In this document: positions 39,601 through 47,332 of the stretch, piece after piece
Position numbering within the stretch: position 1 is the first letter of the stretch
Layout of the letters: every line of letters begins with the position of its first letter
Assembly (NCBI RefSeq): GCF_000282475.1
Contig: NZ_AKJF01000064.1
Coordinates: forward strand, 16,891-80,890
Reading direction: 5' to 3'
From: Pseudomonas sp. GM78
Lineage (GTDB): Bacteria > Pseudomonadota > Gammaproteobacteria > Pseudomonadales > Pseudomonadaceae
Length of the DNA stretch: 64,000 bases
Notes under the pieces: generated by a model
Database searches by the model: none
What the model was told of the DNA's origin: nothing
What the model saw: the letters and a program-made list of their open reading frames with translations, nothing else
Program-made: the position numbers and the translations under genes

Positions 39601-40330
39601 GCGTGGCCGGCAGGTTTTCCACCAGGGGTTGCAGCTGGCCGGTCAGTTGCCCATTGAGATAGCCGCTGCTGTCGGCTTTCAGGTTCAGGGTCTTGAGCAG
39701 GTCGCCATCGACCTTCAACGCCAGCGCCCAAGGTCCGCTGCCAGGTGCCGGCAGGGTCAGCTTGCCTTCGGCCTTGAGCGGCCAGTTGCCTGTCGGTTGC
39801 AGCAGGCCGGACAGGTTCAGGCTCAGCTCATCGCGCTGCAATTGCACCGAGTCGATCTGCAAGCCGTTGGCAGTCCAGTGTGCCGCCAGTTGCAAGCCCT
39901 TGAGTTGTTCGCTGCCGTTGAACAGCAGGCTGCCAACCTGGATATCCCCCAGTTCGAGCGCCAGGGGCAGCTTCAAGTCAGGAAGACTGATCGGCCCACT
40001 GCTCTCTTCCTCCTCGCCGGGCGGCAATTGCAGGCTGACCCGATCTGCTTTTAATTGCTCAATGCACAAGGTCATGCGCGTCAGGCACAGCGGCGACCAG
40101 GCGAAGATGACTTTATCCAGTTCGACCCGACTGGTGTCTTGCTGCCACAACACATGGTTGGCGCTCCACTGTCCGCCCAGGCGCCCCTGGAAATTGTCCA
40201 GGCTCAAGCCCGGCACAAACCCGAGCGCCCAGCGACTGCCCGTTGCTGTGCCCAGCACCGTGGTCAGTATCAAGACCACCAGCAGCAACAGCGTCAGAAC
40301 GGCCAGCAGTGTTATTTTCAAGCCACGCAT
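36659..40330 (-). CDS. tamB: TamB, inner-membrane-anchored intermembrane lipid/protein translocation protein
   Basis: 1223 residues: an N-terminal transmembrane helix (about 6-28), a very long repetitive beta-rich region typical of AsmA/TamB bridge proteins, and the C-terminal DUF490/TamB domain (about 880-1223) ending in Phe (YKRDF). TamB spans the periplasm and works with TamA in outer-membrane assembly or phospholipid transport. Its ATG overlaps the tamA stop (TGATG), so the two are coupled. Confidence 0.95.
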   Translation of the reverse strand: MRGLKITLLAVLTLLLLVVLILTTVLGTATGSRWALGFVPGLSLDNFQGRLGGQWSANHVLWQQDTSRVELDKVIFAWSPLCLTRMTLCIEQLKADRVSLQLPPGEEEESSGPISLPDLKLPLALELGDIQVGSLLFNGSEQLKGLQLAAHWTANGLQIDSVQLQRDELSLNLSGLLQPTGNWPLKAEGKLTLPAPGSGPWALALKVDGDLLKTLNLKADSSGYLNGQLTGQLQPLVENLPATLRITADGFKPSADLPDTLTLNQLELTGAGDLKNGYQLAGKATLPAEQGPVALALQGKVDANGAQIAALDLTANDKQSLKLTGQLDWSKGLSADAKIAWLDFPWHRLYPLIDEPQVALRSFNSDVSYTDGKYLGHFDAALDGPAGAFSLTSPFAGDLTKIYLQQIQLVAGQGKAEGHLNLQFADGIAWDTALDLSAIDPAYWVAELPGTLAGPLRSKGEMKNEKLSLSADLDLKGKLRGQPAVLQAKADGSGEQWNLNALQIRLGDNSINGKGSLQQKLTGQIDIKLLRLAQLWPQLRGQVNGRVDVAGTLKAPQGKLGLQGTQLAFQDNRLQSLNLDATLDSAQRAKIDLKGSGIQAGDTSLGTLTASGQGDIRNQKLNLDLQGPKLKLALGLDGALDKGNWRGRLASGDIQAGGQDWKLQGPAKLERLADGKINFGAHCWASGPASLCGEDQRLMPEPKLRYHLKQFPIDSLAQWLPKDFAWQGRLNADVQLDLPASGPNGVISIDASGGTLRVREKDQWLDFPYQTLKLTSQLTPKRIDSELNFVGGKLGELNVQAQINPLPKNKPLTGTFRLNGLDLSVARPFVPMVEKLSGRLNGSGTIAGGLLAPQVNGNLLLSDGEVSGAELPMEIQALQLQALIAGESVQLNGGWKSGKTGQGSLNGNIAWGQALVVDLALKGSQLPVSVEPYAKVEVAPDLKISMKGDELAIAGKVWVPKGDITIRELPPSTVKVSDDTVIVGQQTEEGKPPLAMKMDIDVVVGEDQLSFAGFGLTAKVQGHVHIGDNMDTRGELWLNDGRYRAYGQRLTVRRARLLFAGPIDQPYLDIEAIRQTDDVIAGIRLSGSAEQPTTQIFSEPALAQEQALSYLVLGRPLSTNGEDNNMLAQAALGLGLMGSSGVTGSLAKNLGIDDFQLDTEGSGNATSVVASGNLSEKLSLRYGVGVFEPANTIALRYKLSKKVYLEAAGGVASSLDIFYKRDF

Positions 40331-42057
40331 CAGAGCTCAGGCCCCATGGAAAAGTGCAATCGAATACCGCCATCATCATCCAGCGCATGGGCCAGGTCGA
40401 GGCGGATCGGCCCCACCGGAGAGATCCAGCGCACGCCGATACCGACCCCGGTCTTGAGGTTCGGCAGCTCAAGTGTATTAAAGGAGTTGCCCTGGTCGAC
40501 GAAGGTCGCCACACGCCATTTTTCCGCAACGGAATACTGGTATTCGGCGCTGGCGGTGACCATGTAGCGCCCACCGATGCGGTCACCCTGGTTGTTTTCC
40601 GGGGACAGGCTCTGGTAGTCGTAGCCACGCACACTCTGGTCGCCACCGGCGAAGAAGCGCAACGACGGCGGTATCGACTTGTAGCCGTTGGTGGCGCTGC
40701 CGCCGACCTGAACCCGACCGAGCAAGCGATGCTTGTCGAACACCGTGGTCAGGCCTTTGACCAGCGCGGTGCCGTACAGCAGGTTGTTATCGGACCCCAG
40801 GCCTTCCTTGGCGACCTTGCTTTCGAACTGCAGGCGATAACCGTTGTGCGGGTCGATGCGGTTGTCGCTTTTGAGGTACGAATAGCTCACACCGGGCATC
40901 AGCAGCGTACTGAGGCCGGAGTCGTCGCCGAGGCGGTATTCCTCGCGTTGCCACTTGAGCGACACCACCCGTTGCCAGCCGCTGGGCAACTTGCTGTGCC
41001 ACTCAGGGCCGACGGTCAGCAACTTGCTGAGGCTGTCCTTGTCGGCGATTTCTTCCTTCTGGTAACCACCGGCGAAGCGCAATTTGTCGGTCAGCGGCGG
41101 GTCCAGGGGAATGTCGTAGAACAAGCCGACGTTTTGCCGCGGCGCCGAGATTTCGGTCTCCCAGCCATAACTGTGACCCTGAGGGTTGACCCAGTGCCGG
41201 GTCCAGTTGGCCTTGACCCGCGGGCCGACGTCGGTGGAATAACCCAGGCCCAGGCCCATGGTGCGTGGCTTGCGAGTCTCGAGCTTGACGTCCACCGGGA
41301 TCACATCGTCCTTGGACGCGGTCGGCGCCGCGTCGACCCGCACGCCTTCGAAATAGCCGCTCGATTGCAGCGCCTGGTTGAGTTCGGCGATCAGTTCGGA
41401 GTCATACGGCGTGCCGGCCTTGAACGGCACCATGCGTTGCAGCAGGTCTTCGTCGAACGGCGTGTCACCTTCGAAACTGACCTTGCCCAGCGAATAGCGC
41501 GGGCCGCTGTCGTAGATCAGCTCGATATCGGCCACGCCGGCCCGCGGGTCGACCGACAACTTCTGGCGGGTAAAGTGGCCACTGAAAAAACCATAGCGCG
41601 AGGCCTGGTTCTGGATCAGGCGCTTTGCATCTTCATATTGACCGTGATTGAGGACCGCACCGGTTTGCAGGGCCTTGCTTTTGGGCACACGAAAGGCTTT
41701 GAGGCTGGCCGCCGGGCCGTCGACACGGATTGTGATATTGCGCAAACGCACCGGCTCGCCGGGCTCGATGGTCAATATCAGGCGCGGCGTCTTGCCGGCC
41801 TTTACCTCACTGTCGATCTGCGGCTGGTAGTAACCCAAGGCCTGGGCGGCCTTGCGCGCCTGCTCCTCGGCGCCACGACTGAAGCGCAGCAAGGCTTCTT
41901 CGTCACGATCGCCGAGACTGCCGATATAGCCCTCTATATTGGCCTTCAGTGCATCGTTGGACGGTTTGATCCGCACATCCAATTCACTTTGCGCCAGTGC
42001 TGCGCAGCTGGTAATCAGCATCAGCACGCCACTGGTAATTCTTCCTGGAAACTTCAT
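40330..42057 (-). CDS. tamA: TamA, outer-membrane BamA-family translocase
   Basis: 575 residues from ATG 42057: signal peptide (cleavage near ALA-QS), three POTRA domains (about 25-260), and a C-terminal 16-stranded Omp85 barrel with the conserved VRGYDYQSL motif near 465. The frame is open six codons upstream from a GTG without a ribosome site. Partner of TamB. Confidence 0.94.
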   Translation of the reverse strand: MKFPGRITSGVLMLITSCAALAQSELDVRIKPSNDALKANIEGYIGSLGDRDEEALLRFSRGAEEQARKAAQALGYYQPQIDSEVKAGKTPRLILTIEPGEPVRLRNITIRVDGPAASLKAFRVPKSKALQTGAVLNHGQYEDAKRLIQNQASRYGFFSGHFTRQKLSVDPRAGVADIELIYDSGPRYSLGKVSFEGDTPFDEDLLQRMVPFKAGTPYDSELIAELNQALQSSGYFEGVRVDAAPTASKDDVIPVDVKLETRKPRTMGLGLGYSTDVGPRVKANWTRHWVNPQGHSYGWETEISAPRQNVGLFYDIPLDPPLTDKLRFAGGYQKEEIADKDSLSKLLTVGPEWHSKLPSGWQRVVSLKWQREEYRLGDDSGLSTLLMPGVSYSYLKSDNRIDPHNGYRLQFESKVAKEGLGSDNNLLYGTALVKGLTTVFDKHRLLGRVQVGGSATNGYKSIPPSLRFFAGGDQSVRGYDYQSLSPENNQGDRIGGRYMVTASAEYQYSVAEKWRVATFVDQGNSFNTLELPNLKTGVGIGVRWISPVGPIRLDLAHALDDDGGIRLHFSMGPEL

Positions 42058-42120
42058 AGGCGCGGATGCTATCACGAGCGTGGAGCGTGATAGAGCCTGG
42101 CTTGCACAGAAAGTTCGACC

Positions 42121-42771
42121 TCAAGCTGTTGCTGTATGTAATACCTGCGGATTGGCGTGAAAAAACACGTGCTCGCGAATCGGCCCCACGGCCACCTCAC
42201 CGATTTCCTCATAGCCCTGGCGCTTGTAGAAGTCGAGATAACGAGGGTTGCCGGTGTCGAGAATCACACCTTGGGAGTTTTCATCCACCGCGCACCAGTT
42301 ATGCACCGCCTGCAGCAACTGCTCACCAAAATGCTTGCCCTGGAATTGCGGGTGAACCCCCAGCAACGGCAGCACGTGCACCGAGTCGTTTGGCACGCAG
42401 GCAGCGACGGCGTCGTGATATTCAAGGTAGCGGCGGGTGCAGCGAAAACCGGTACTGAGCACCATGCGCAGGCGCCAGGCCCAACTTTCAGTCACCCCCA
42501 GGCGCCGCTGCGGCGGCGCGATCAGGGCGATGCCGATCAGCCGGTCATTGACCAGCAAGCCGATGGCCGGCAACTCCTGGAAAAAGTGCTGCTTGACCAA
42601 CTCGCGCACGGTGGCACGCACCCGTTGCTCATAGCCGGGACGCTCGGCTTCGAACAGGTAGCTGAACGTCGGCTCATGGCGATAGGCCTGGTACAGCAGC
42701 GAGCGGGCTTCACGGGAGTAGCCACTGTCGAGCATGTGGATATCGGCAATGGCGGTCGAGGTTTCGGGCAT
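42121..42771 (-). CDS. GNAT family N-acetyltransferase
   Basis: 216 residues from ATG 42771 (GGGGAG about 10 nt upstream; ten extra upstream codons are possible). The acetyl-CoA site appears as LLGVHPQFQGKHFGEQLLQA (about 138-157), followed by the beta-bulge segment GVILDTGNPRYLDFYKRQGYEEIG. Acceptor substrate unknown. Upstream of tamA on the same strand, 63 nt away, so possibly co-transcribed. Confidence 0.85.
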   Translation of the reverse strand: MPETSTAIADIHMLDSGYSREARSLLYQAYRHEPTFSYLFEAERPGYEQRVRATVRELVKQHFFQELPAIGLLVNDRLIGIALIAPPQRRLGVTESWAWRLRMVLSTGFRCTRRYLEYHDAVAACVPNDSVHVLPLLGVHPQFQGKHFGEQLLQAVHNWCAVDENSQGVILDTGNPRYLDFYKRQGYEEIGEVAVGPIREHVFFHANPQVLHTATA

Positions 42772-42930
42772 GACGGTAAATCTCCCCGGGGCGCCGCTCA
42801 CAACGGTGGCGCTCTTGTTGGTACGAGCCTCTGGGTGCGGGCACAGTTCCTTGTTGATTTCAAAACAGCGGTTTTGCTGGGCCTACCAAGGTATAGACCA
42901 ACTTCGGGCTGAGTTAAACAAGTCGCAACC

Positions 42931-42955
42931 TGTAGGAGCCAGGCTTGCCGGCGAA
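42931..42955. repeat. single REP arm
   Basis: TGTAGGAGCCAGGCTTGCCGGCGAA without a paired second arm nearby. It is the only clear structure in the 336-bp gap 42772-43107 between the divergent acetyltransferase and RHS genes. Confidence 0.7.
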
Positions 42956-43107
42956 GGCGTCCTGAGGTGCGCCCCGCCAATGCTGGCGACGAAGCGAAAA
43001 GCGCTGACCTGACACCCACCGTACTAGCAGTTCTGATAGTAGGCAGAACCTGAAAACTAGCCGATGCTCACATTACAGTTTCTTGAGCCTTGCCCGGAGA
43101 TCAGGCA

Positions 43108-44130
43108 ATGACAACTACACGGCTTCAAACAGTATTGTGTCAGTACCGCTACGATGCGCTGGATCGCTCCATCACCTGGACGCCAGACCGGCAAGCCGGA
43201 CTCCAGCGTTTTTTCTGCAAAGACCGTCTGGCCACGGAAATCCACAACGCTGCGCAGCGCAGCATCTTCCAGCACGACGACCAGGTGTTGGCGCAACAAA
43301 ATCGTTGGGGCGATAACGTGGACACCACGCTGCTGGCAACCGATCACCAACGTTCAGTGTTGAACGCGGTGGACTCGACCCAGGCTCATCGTATTGCCTA
43401 CACGCCTTATGGGCATCGGCCGATTGGGAACGGTTTGTTGAGCCTGCTCGGGTTTAACGGTGAACGGCCCGACCTGGTGACTGGGCATTATCATTTGGGC
43501 AATGGGTATCGGCAGTTCAATCCGGTGTTGATGCGATTTAATAGCCCGGATGTGTTGAGTCCGTTTGGGAAAGGTGGGGTTAATGCTTATGCGTACTGTG
43601 GGAACGATCCGATAAACTGGACGGATCCAAATGGTAGTTTTCGGCTTTTCGGGATAGGGAAGAAAAGCATTTCAACTACAAACGCCGCCAATAAAGCCAA
43701 CAAAATAGACACCCATGCGAAAAACCATTTCAATGAAGGCGAACTGAACCAGGCACTAAAAATCGATAAATACAATAGCAAGTCAATAGAGAAAATCGCT
43801 AACAAACTCGATAATTATATAATGAATGCGAGGCACCACCTTGAAACAACAAAAAAAGCCCTAAACGGCACATTAGACAAAGGTAAAACCCAAGCAGACC
43901 TCAGGGGTATCGGCAATGAAATCAAAGTACCCTTCATTAATACCACCGAAAGACTTATAAAAAACGCTGAAGCTCTCCTTTTAACTCCCCCCTCCAATCC
44001 AACCCTTAGAGTTAAGCAACAATACGAACTCTTCAAACAAATTGCTCCGCATTATTCTGCAGTGAAAGACCACATCCCAAATATAACTACCATTCTCAAA
44101 GAAAATTTACTAGAAGTTCGCAAGACCTGA
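43108..44130 (+). CDS. orphan RHS-core protein with variable C-terminal domain
   Basis: 340 residues from ATG 43108 (GGAG 8 nt upstream). Residues 1-180 are a single RHS repeat-associated core: YRYDALDRSITWTPD, TLLATDHQRSVLNAV, YTPYGHRP, LGFNGERPDLVTGHYHLGNGYRQFNPVLMRFNSPD (given in part), ending in AYCGNDPINWTDPNG. The last 160 residues are a lysine/asparagine-rich, helical domain of unknown type encoded by clearly AT-richer DNA, the usual sign of an exchangeable tip. Full RHS/Tcc toxins are far larger; such short forms are common orphans in P. fluorescens. No signal peptide, no VgrG, and no immunity-like gene follows. Confidence 0.82.
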   Translation: MTTTRLQTVLCQYRYDALDRSITWTPDRQAGLQRFFCKDRLATEIHNAAQRSIFQHDDQVLAQQNRWGDNVDTTLLATDHQRSVLNAVDSTQAHRIAYTPYGHRPIGNGLLSLLGFNGERPDLVTGHYHLGNGYRQFNPVLMRFNSPDVLSPFGKGGVNAYAYCGNDPINWTDPNGSFRLFGIGKKSISTTNAANKANKIDTHAKNHFNEGELNQALKIDKYNSKSIEKIANKLDNYIMNARHHLETTKKALNGTLDKGKTQADLRGIGNEIKVPFINTTERLIKNAEALLLTPPSNPTLRVKQQYELFKQIAPHYSAVKDHIPNITTILKENLLEVRKT

Positions 44131-44208
44131 AAGTGCATACATATTAAAAGCAAAAGTGGGGCAGATAGCCGGTGATCTTCATGCGCACGATCAGGATTGC
44201 GGTCGAGT

Positions 44209-44298
44209 TGTAGGCGCGAAGCTCGTTTGCGATAGCCGTCCGGCTTGAAATGATGAGTGCGGACTGAGACAACGCTATCGCGAGCAAGCTTTGCTACA
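44209..44298. repeat. degenerate inverted REP pair
   Basis: Arms near 44209-44236 and 44274-44298 (TGTAGGCGCGAAGC... and ...CGAGCAAGCTTTGCTACA) still complement each other with mismatches. It follows the RHS gene. Confidence 0.6.
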
Positions 44299-44378
44299 GA
44301 GAGTAGGCTACTGGCACCAACAGCTAGCCCCACGCCGGCATGTCAGCTAGCATCGCCCTTTTGCCAGGACTGCCGACC

Positions 44379-45191
44379 ATGAAGATCGTCTCCTTCAACA
44401 TCAACGGGCTGCGCGCTCGCCCGCATCAGCTGGCGGCGCTGATCGAAAAGCATCAACCCGATGTGATCGGGTTGCAGGAAACCAAGGTCCATGACGACCA
44501 GTTTCCACTCGATGAAATCAAGGCCCTGGGCTACCACGTGTATTTCCATGGGCAGAAGGGTCACTACGGCGTCGCCCTGCTTTCTCGCCAGGAGCCGCTG
44601 GCCCTGCACAAAGGCTTCGCCACCGATGAAGAAGACGCGCAGCGCCGCTTCATCTGGGGCACCTTTGCCGACGCCAATGGCGTGCCCGTGACCATCATGA
44701 ACGGTTACTTCCCACAGGGTGAAAGCCGCGACCACCCGACCAAGTTCCCGGCCAAGCAACGCTTCTACAGCGACCTGCAGGCGCTGCTGGAAAGCCAGTT
44801 CAAGAACGACCAGCCACTGGTGGTGATGGGCGACGTGAACATTTCCCCGGAAGACTGCGACATCGGCATCGGCCCGGACAACATGAAACGCTGGCTGAAG
44901 ACCGGTAAGTGCAGCTTCCTGCCGGAAGAGCGCGAGTGGATGGGCCGGCTGAAGAACTGGGGCCTGGTGGACAGCTTCCGCCACCTCAACCCGGATGCTG
45001 CCGATCGCTTCAGCTGGTTCGACTACCGCAGCCGCGGATTCGAAGACGAACCCAAGCGCGGGCTGCGGATCGACCTGATCCTGGCGTCCCACGCCCTGCT
45101 GCCACGGATCAAGGACGCGGGCGTGGACTACGAACTGCGCGGCATGGAAAAACCTTCGGATCATGCGCCGATCTGGTTGGAGTTGAGTTAA
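44379..45191 (+). CDS. xthA: exodeoxyribonuclease III
   Basis: 270 residues, ExoIII-type EEP nuclease. Motifs: [10 protein letters not shown] at the start, [14 protein letters not shown] (metal-binding Glu), [24 protein letters not shown] (Asp/Asn), and the C-terminal [10 protein letters not shown] (catalytic His). It removes 3' blocks and cleaves abasic sites in base-excision repair. The ATG at 44379 matches the family start; the frame is open 13 codons upstream. Confidence 0.93.
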   Translation: MKIVSFNINGLRARPHQLAALIEKHQPDVIGLQETKVHDDQFPLDEIKALGYHVYFHGQKGHYGVALLSRQEPLALHKGFATDEEDAQRRFIWGTFADANGVPVTIMNGYFPQGESRDHPTKFPAKQRFYSDLQALLESQFKNDQPLVVMGDVNISPEDCDIGIGPDNMKRWLKTGKCSFLPEEREWMGRLKNWGLVDSFRHLNPDAADRFSWFDYRSRGFEDEPKRGLRIDLILASHALLPRIKDAGVDYELRGMEKPSDHAPIWLELS

Positions 45192-45206
45192 GAAACCGCA
45201 GCCTGA

Positions 45207-45239
45207 TGATCGTTCCCACGCTCTGCGTGGGAACGATCA
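45207..45239. repeat. GTTCCCACGC palindromic element
   Basis: 15-bp perfect stem TGATCGTTCCCACGC/GCGTGGGAACGATCA with a TCT loop. It is a distinct short repeat class from the REPs elsewhere in the window; it may also act as a terminator of xthA. Confidence 0.8.
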
Positions 45240-45335
45240 ACGATCAGCCACCCTCGCCCCTACAGGGCTGTCATCTTTCGGAAATCTTTCTGACTTATTC
45301 TCCCGGCTCTTCCCTTGGTCTTGAAAGGTGCCGGC

Positions 45336-46676
45336 ATGTCGCTGCGCGGGTGGTTCCTGTTGATCCTCTGTGCCGGGCTGCCGTTGTCGGTAGCGGCCAG
45401 CGCCTTGCCGATTCCCGGGCAAGGCCCGGTGCTGCGTATCCAGGGTTCCAACACCATTGGCGCGGCACTGGGGCCGGCGCTGGTCGAGGGCCTGATGAAA
45501 AAGCAGGGGCTGCTCAAGGTGCACCGCGAAGCGACGGAGCAGCCCAACGAGTCACGTATCGTCGGTGAAACCGAACAAGGCCGCAGGGTTGAAGTGGAGC
45601 TGGCGGCCCACGGCTCCAGTACCGGCTTCACCGCGCTAAAAGCGGCAAGTGCCGATCTCGCCGCCTCCTCCAGGCCGATCAAGGACAGCGAGCTGGTCAG
45701 CCTGCAAGCATTGGGCGACCTGAAAAGCGCCGCCGCCGAACAGGTCATCGCCATCGACGGGCTGGCAATCATCCTGCATCCGCAAAATCCGTTGCACACA
45801 CTCGACACGGTGCAGCTGGCGCGTATTTTCAGTGGCGAGGTGAAAACCTGGGAAGAGATCGGCGGCCACGGCGGAGCCATCCATCTTTATGCGCGCGATG
45901 ATCAGTCCGGCACCTACGACACCTTCAGGGAGTTGGTGCTCGGCGGTCATGGCAAAACCCTGAGCGGCAGCGCAAGACGTTTCGAGTCCAGCGAACAATT
46001 GTCCGACGCTGTCAGCCAGGACCCGCACGGCATCGGCTTTATCGGCCTGCCCTACGTGCGCTCGGCCAAGGCCGTGGCGATTGCCGACGGCCAGTCCATG
46101 GCCATGCTGCCGCTCAACAGCCTGATTGCCACGGAAGATTACCCGCTGTCCCGGCGCCTGTTCTTTTACCTGCCACCCAAGCGCAACAACCCTTGGGCCG
46201 AAGCACTGGTGGCCTTCGCGCAAAGCCGGCAGGGCCAGGCGATCGTCGCGGCCAATGGCTTCATCGCCCAGACGATCCAGGCCATGACGGTTTCGCCGAA
46301 TGCGTTGATGCCCGAGGGCTACCAGGCACTGAGCCGCCACGCCATGCGCCTGACGGTGAACTTTCGCTTCGAAGAAGGCAGCGCCAGCCTGGACAACAAG
46401 GCCCGCCAGGACCTGTCACGGGTGCTCGACTATATGAAGCAGCACGACAAGACCGATCGCCAGGTAACGCTGGTCGGGTTCGGCGATGCCAAGCTCGATC
46501 CGGCGCGCGCCGACCTGCTTTCAAAGCTGCGGGCCATGGCGGTGCGCCGCGAACTGGTGAAAAGTGGCGTGGTACTGCGTGACATTCGCGGTTTCGGCGC
46601 CGAGATGCCGGTGGCGGCCAACAGCGAGGATGAGGGGCGGATCCGCAATCGGCGGGTCGAGGTCTGGGTTCATTGA
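45336..46676 (+). CDS. PstS-like phosphate-binding domain fused to an OmpA domain
   Basis: 446 residues from ATG 45336 (AAGGTG 6 nt upstream): signal peptide (cleavage after about 22), a PstS-type solute-binding module (about 30-310; RIQGSNTIGAALGPALVEGL, DDQSGTYDTFRELVL) and an OmpA-like C-terminal module (about 325-446; LTVNFRFEEGSASLDNKARQDL and RRVEVWVH). The OmpA domain should tether it to peptidoglycan. No pst genes are near; role in phosphate binding is only inferred from the fold. Confidence 0.85.
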   Translation: MSLRGWFLLILCAGLPLSVAASALPIPGQGPVLRIQGSNTIGAALGPALVEGLMKKQGLLKVHREATEQPNESRIVGETEQGRRVEVELAAHGSSTGFTALKAASADLAASSRPIKDSELVSLQALGDLKSAAAEQVIAIDGLAIILHPQNPLHTLDTVQLARIFSGEVKTWEEIGGHGGAIHLYARDDQSGTYDTFRELVLGGHGKTLSGSARRFESSEQLSDAVSQDPHGIGFIGLPYVRSAKAVAIADGQSMAMLPLNSLIATEDYPLSRRLFFYLPPKRNNPWAEALVAFAQSRQGQAIVAANGFIAQTIQAMTVSPNALMPEGYQALSRHAMRLTVNFRFEEGSASLDNKARQDLSRVLDYMKQHDKTDRQVTLVGFGDAKLDPARADLLSKLRAMAVRRELVKSGVVLRDIRGFGAEMPVAANSEDEGRIRNRRVEVWVH

Positions 46677-46681
46677 ATCTG

Positions 46682-46710
46682 TCGGGCCAGGTCGTTCAGA
46701 CCTGGCCCGA
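46682..46710. terminator. hairpin between convergent genes
   Basis: Perfect 12-bp stem TCGGGCCAGGTC/GACCTGGCCCGA with a GTTCA loop, between the PstS-OmpA stop and the convergent ankyrin gene stop. No T run. Confidence 0.55.
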
Positions 46711-46717
46711 AACGACT

Positions 46718-47236
46718 TCAGCCGAGCAGTTTTTCCAGTTGCGCAACGGTATCGACGGCGCCCATGGTTTTGGCGGCGTCCAGCGCGGTAATGCCGTTGG
46801 CGTCCTTGGCTTTCGGGTCGGCACCCTTGCCGATCAGGTAGTCGACGACTTCGACGCGGTTGAACATCGCGGCCATCATCAACGCGGTACGGCCGTCGAA
46901 GGACGAACCCTCGACCTGCGCGCCCCCTTCGACCAGGGCCTTGATCACAGCCAGGTCGCCCTTGAAGGCCGCGCCGGCAATCGGGCTCTGGCCGTTGTCA
47001 TTGCGGATTTCCGGATCCGCCTTGTGTTCGAGCAGGACTTTTACCGTGTCCACGTGGCCGTGGTAGGCGGCCAGCATCAGCAAGGTGTCGCCCTTGTGAT
47101 TGCGCAGGTTCGGCGGCAGGCCCTTGCTCAGCAGCGCAGCCATCATGGCCGCATCACCCTCGCGCGCCTTGTTGAAGACCTGTTCGGCAAACTCGGCGGC
47201 TTCTTCCGGGGTCATCTGGCGGCTTTTGTCTGACAT
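46718..47236 (-). CDS. ankyrin repeat protein
   Basis: 172 residues from ATG 47236 (GGAG 6 nt upstream; a GTG at 47248 is the alternative). Four ankyrin repeats follow an N-terminal helix: HKGDTLLMLAAYHGHVDTVKVLLEH, NGQSPIAGAAFKGDLAVIKALVE and DGRTALMMAAMFNRVEVVDYLI are the clearest (each given in part). No signal peptide; a cytoplasmic protein-interaction role is expected. Pseudomonas AnkB-type proteins sit next to catalase genes, but none is adjacent here. Confidence 0.88.
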   Translation of the reverse strand: MSDKSRQMTPEEAAEFAEQVFNKAREGDAAMMAALLSKGLPPNLRNHKGDTLLMLAAYHGHVDTVKVLLEHKADPEIRNDNGQSPIAGAAFKGDLAVIKALVEGGAQVEGSSFDGRTALMMAAMFNRVEVVDYLIGKGADPKAKDANGITALDAAKTMGAVDTVAQLEKLLG

Positions 47237-47332
47237 TGAACGCTCCACTTTCAGTTTTTCGCAAAGTCGACAGTTTCCCGAGGGTGCTCGCCACTGTCAC
47301 TTGTTTTTTCTGATTCGCGGCCATAGCCCTTT

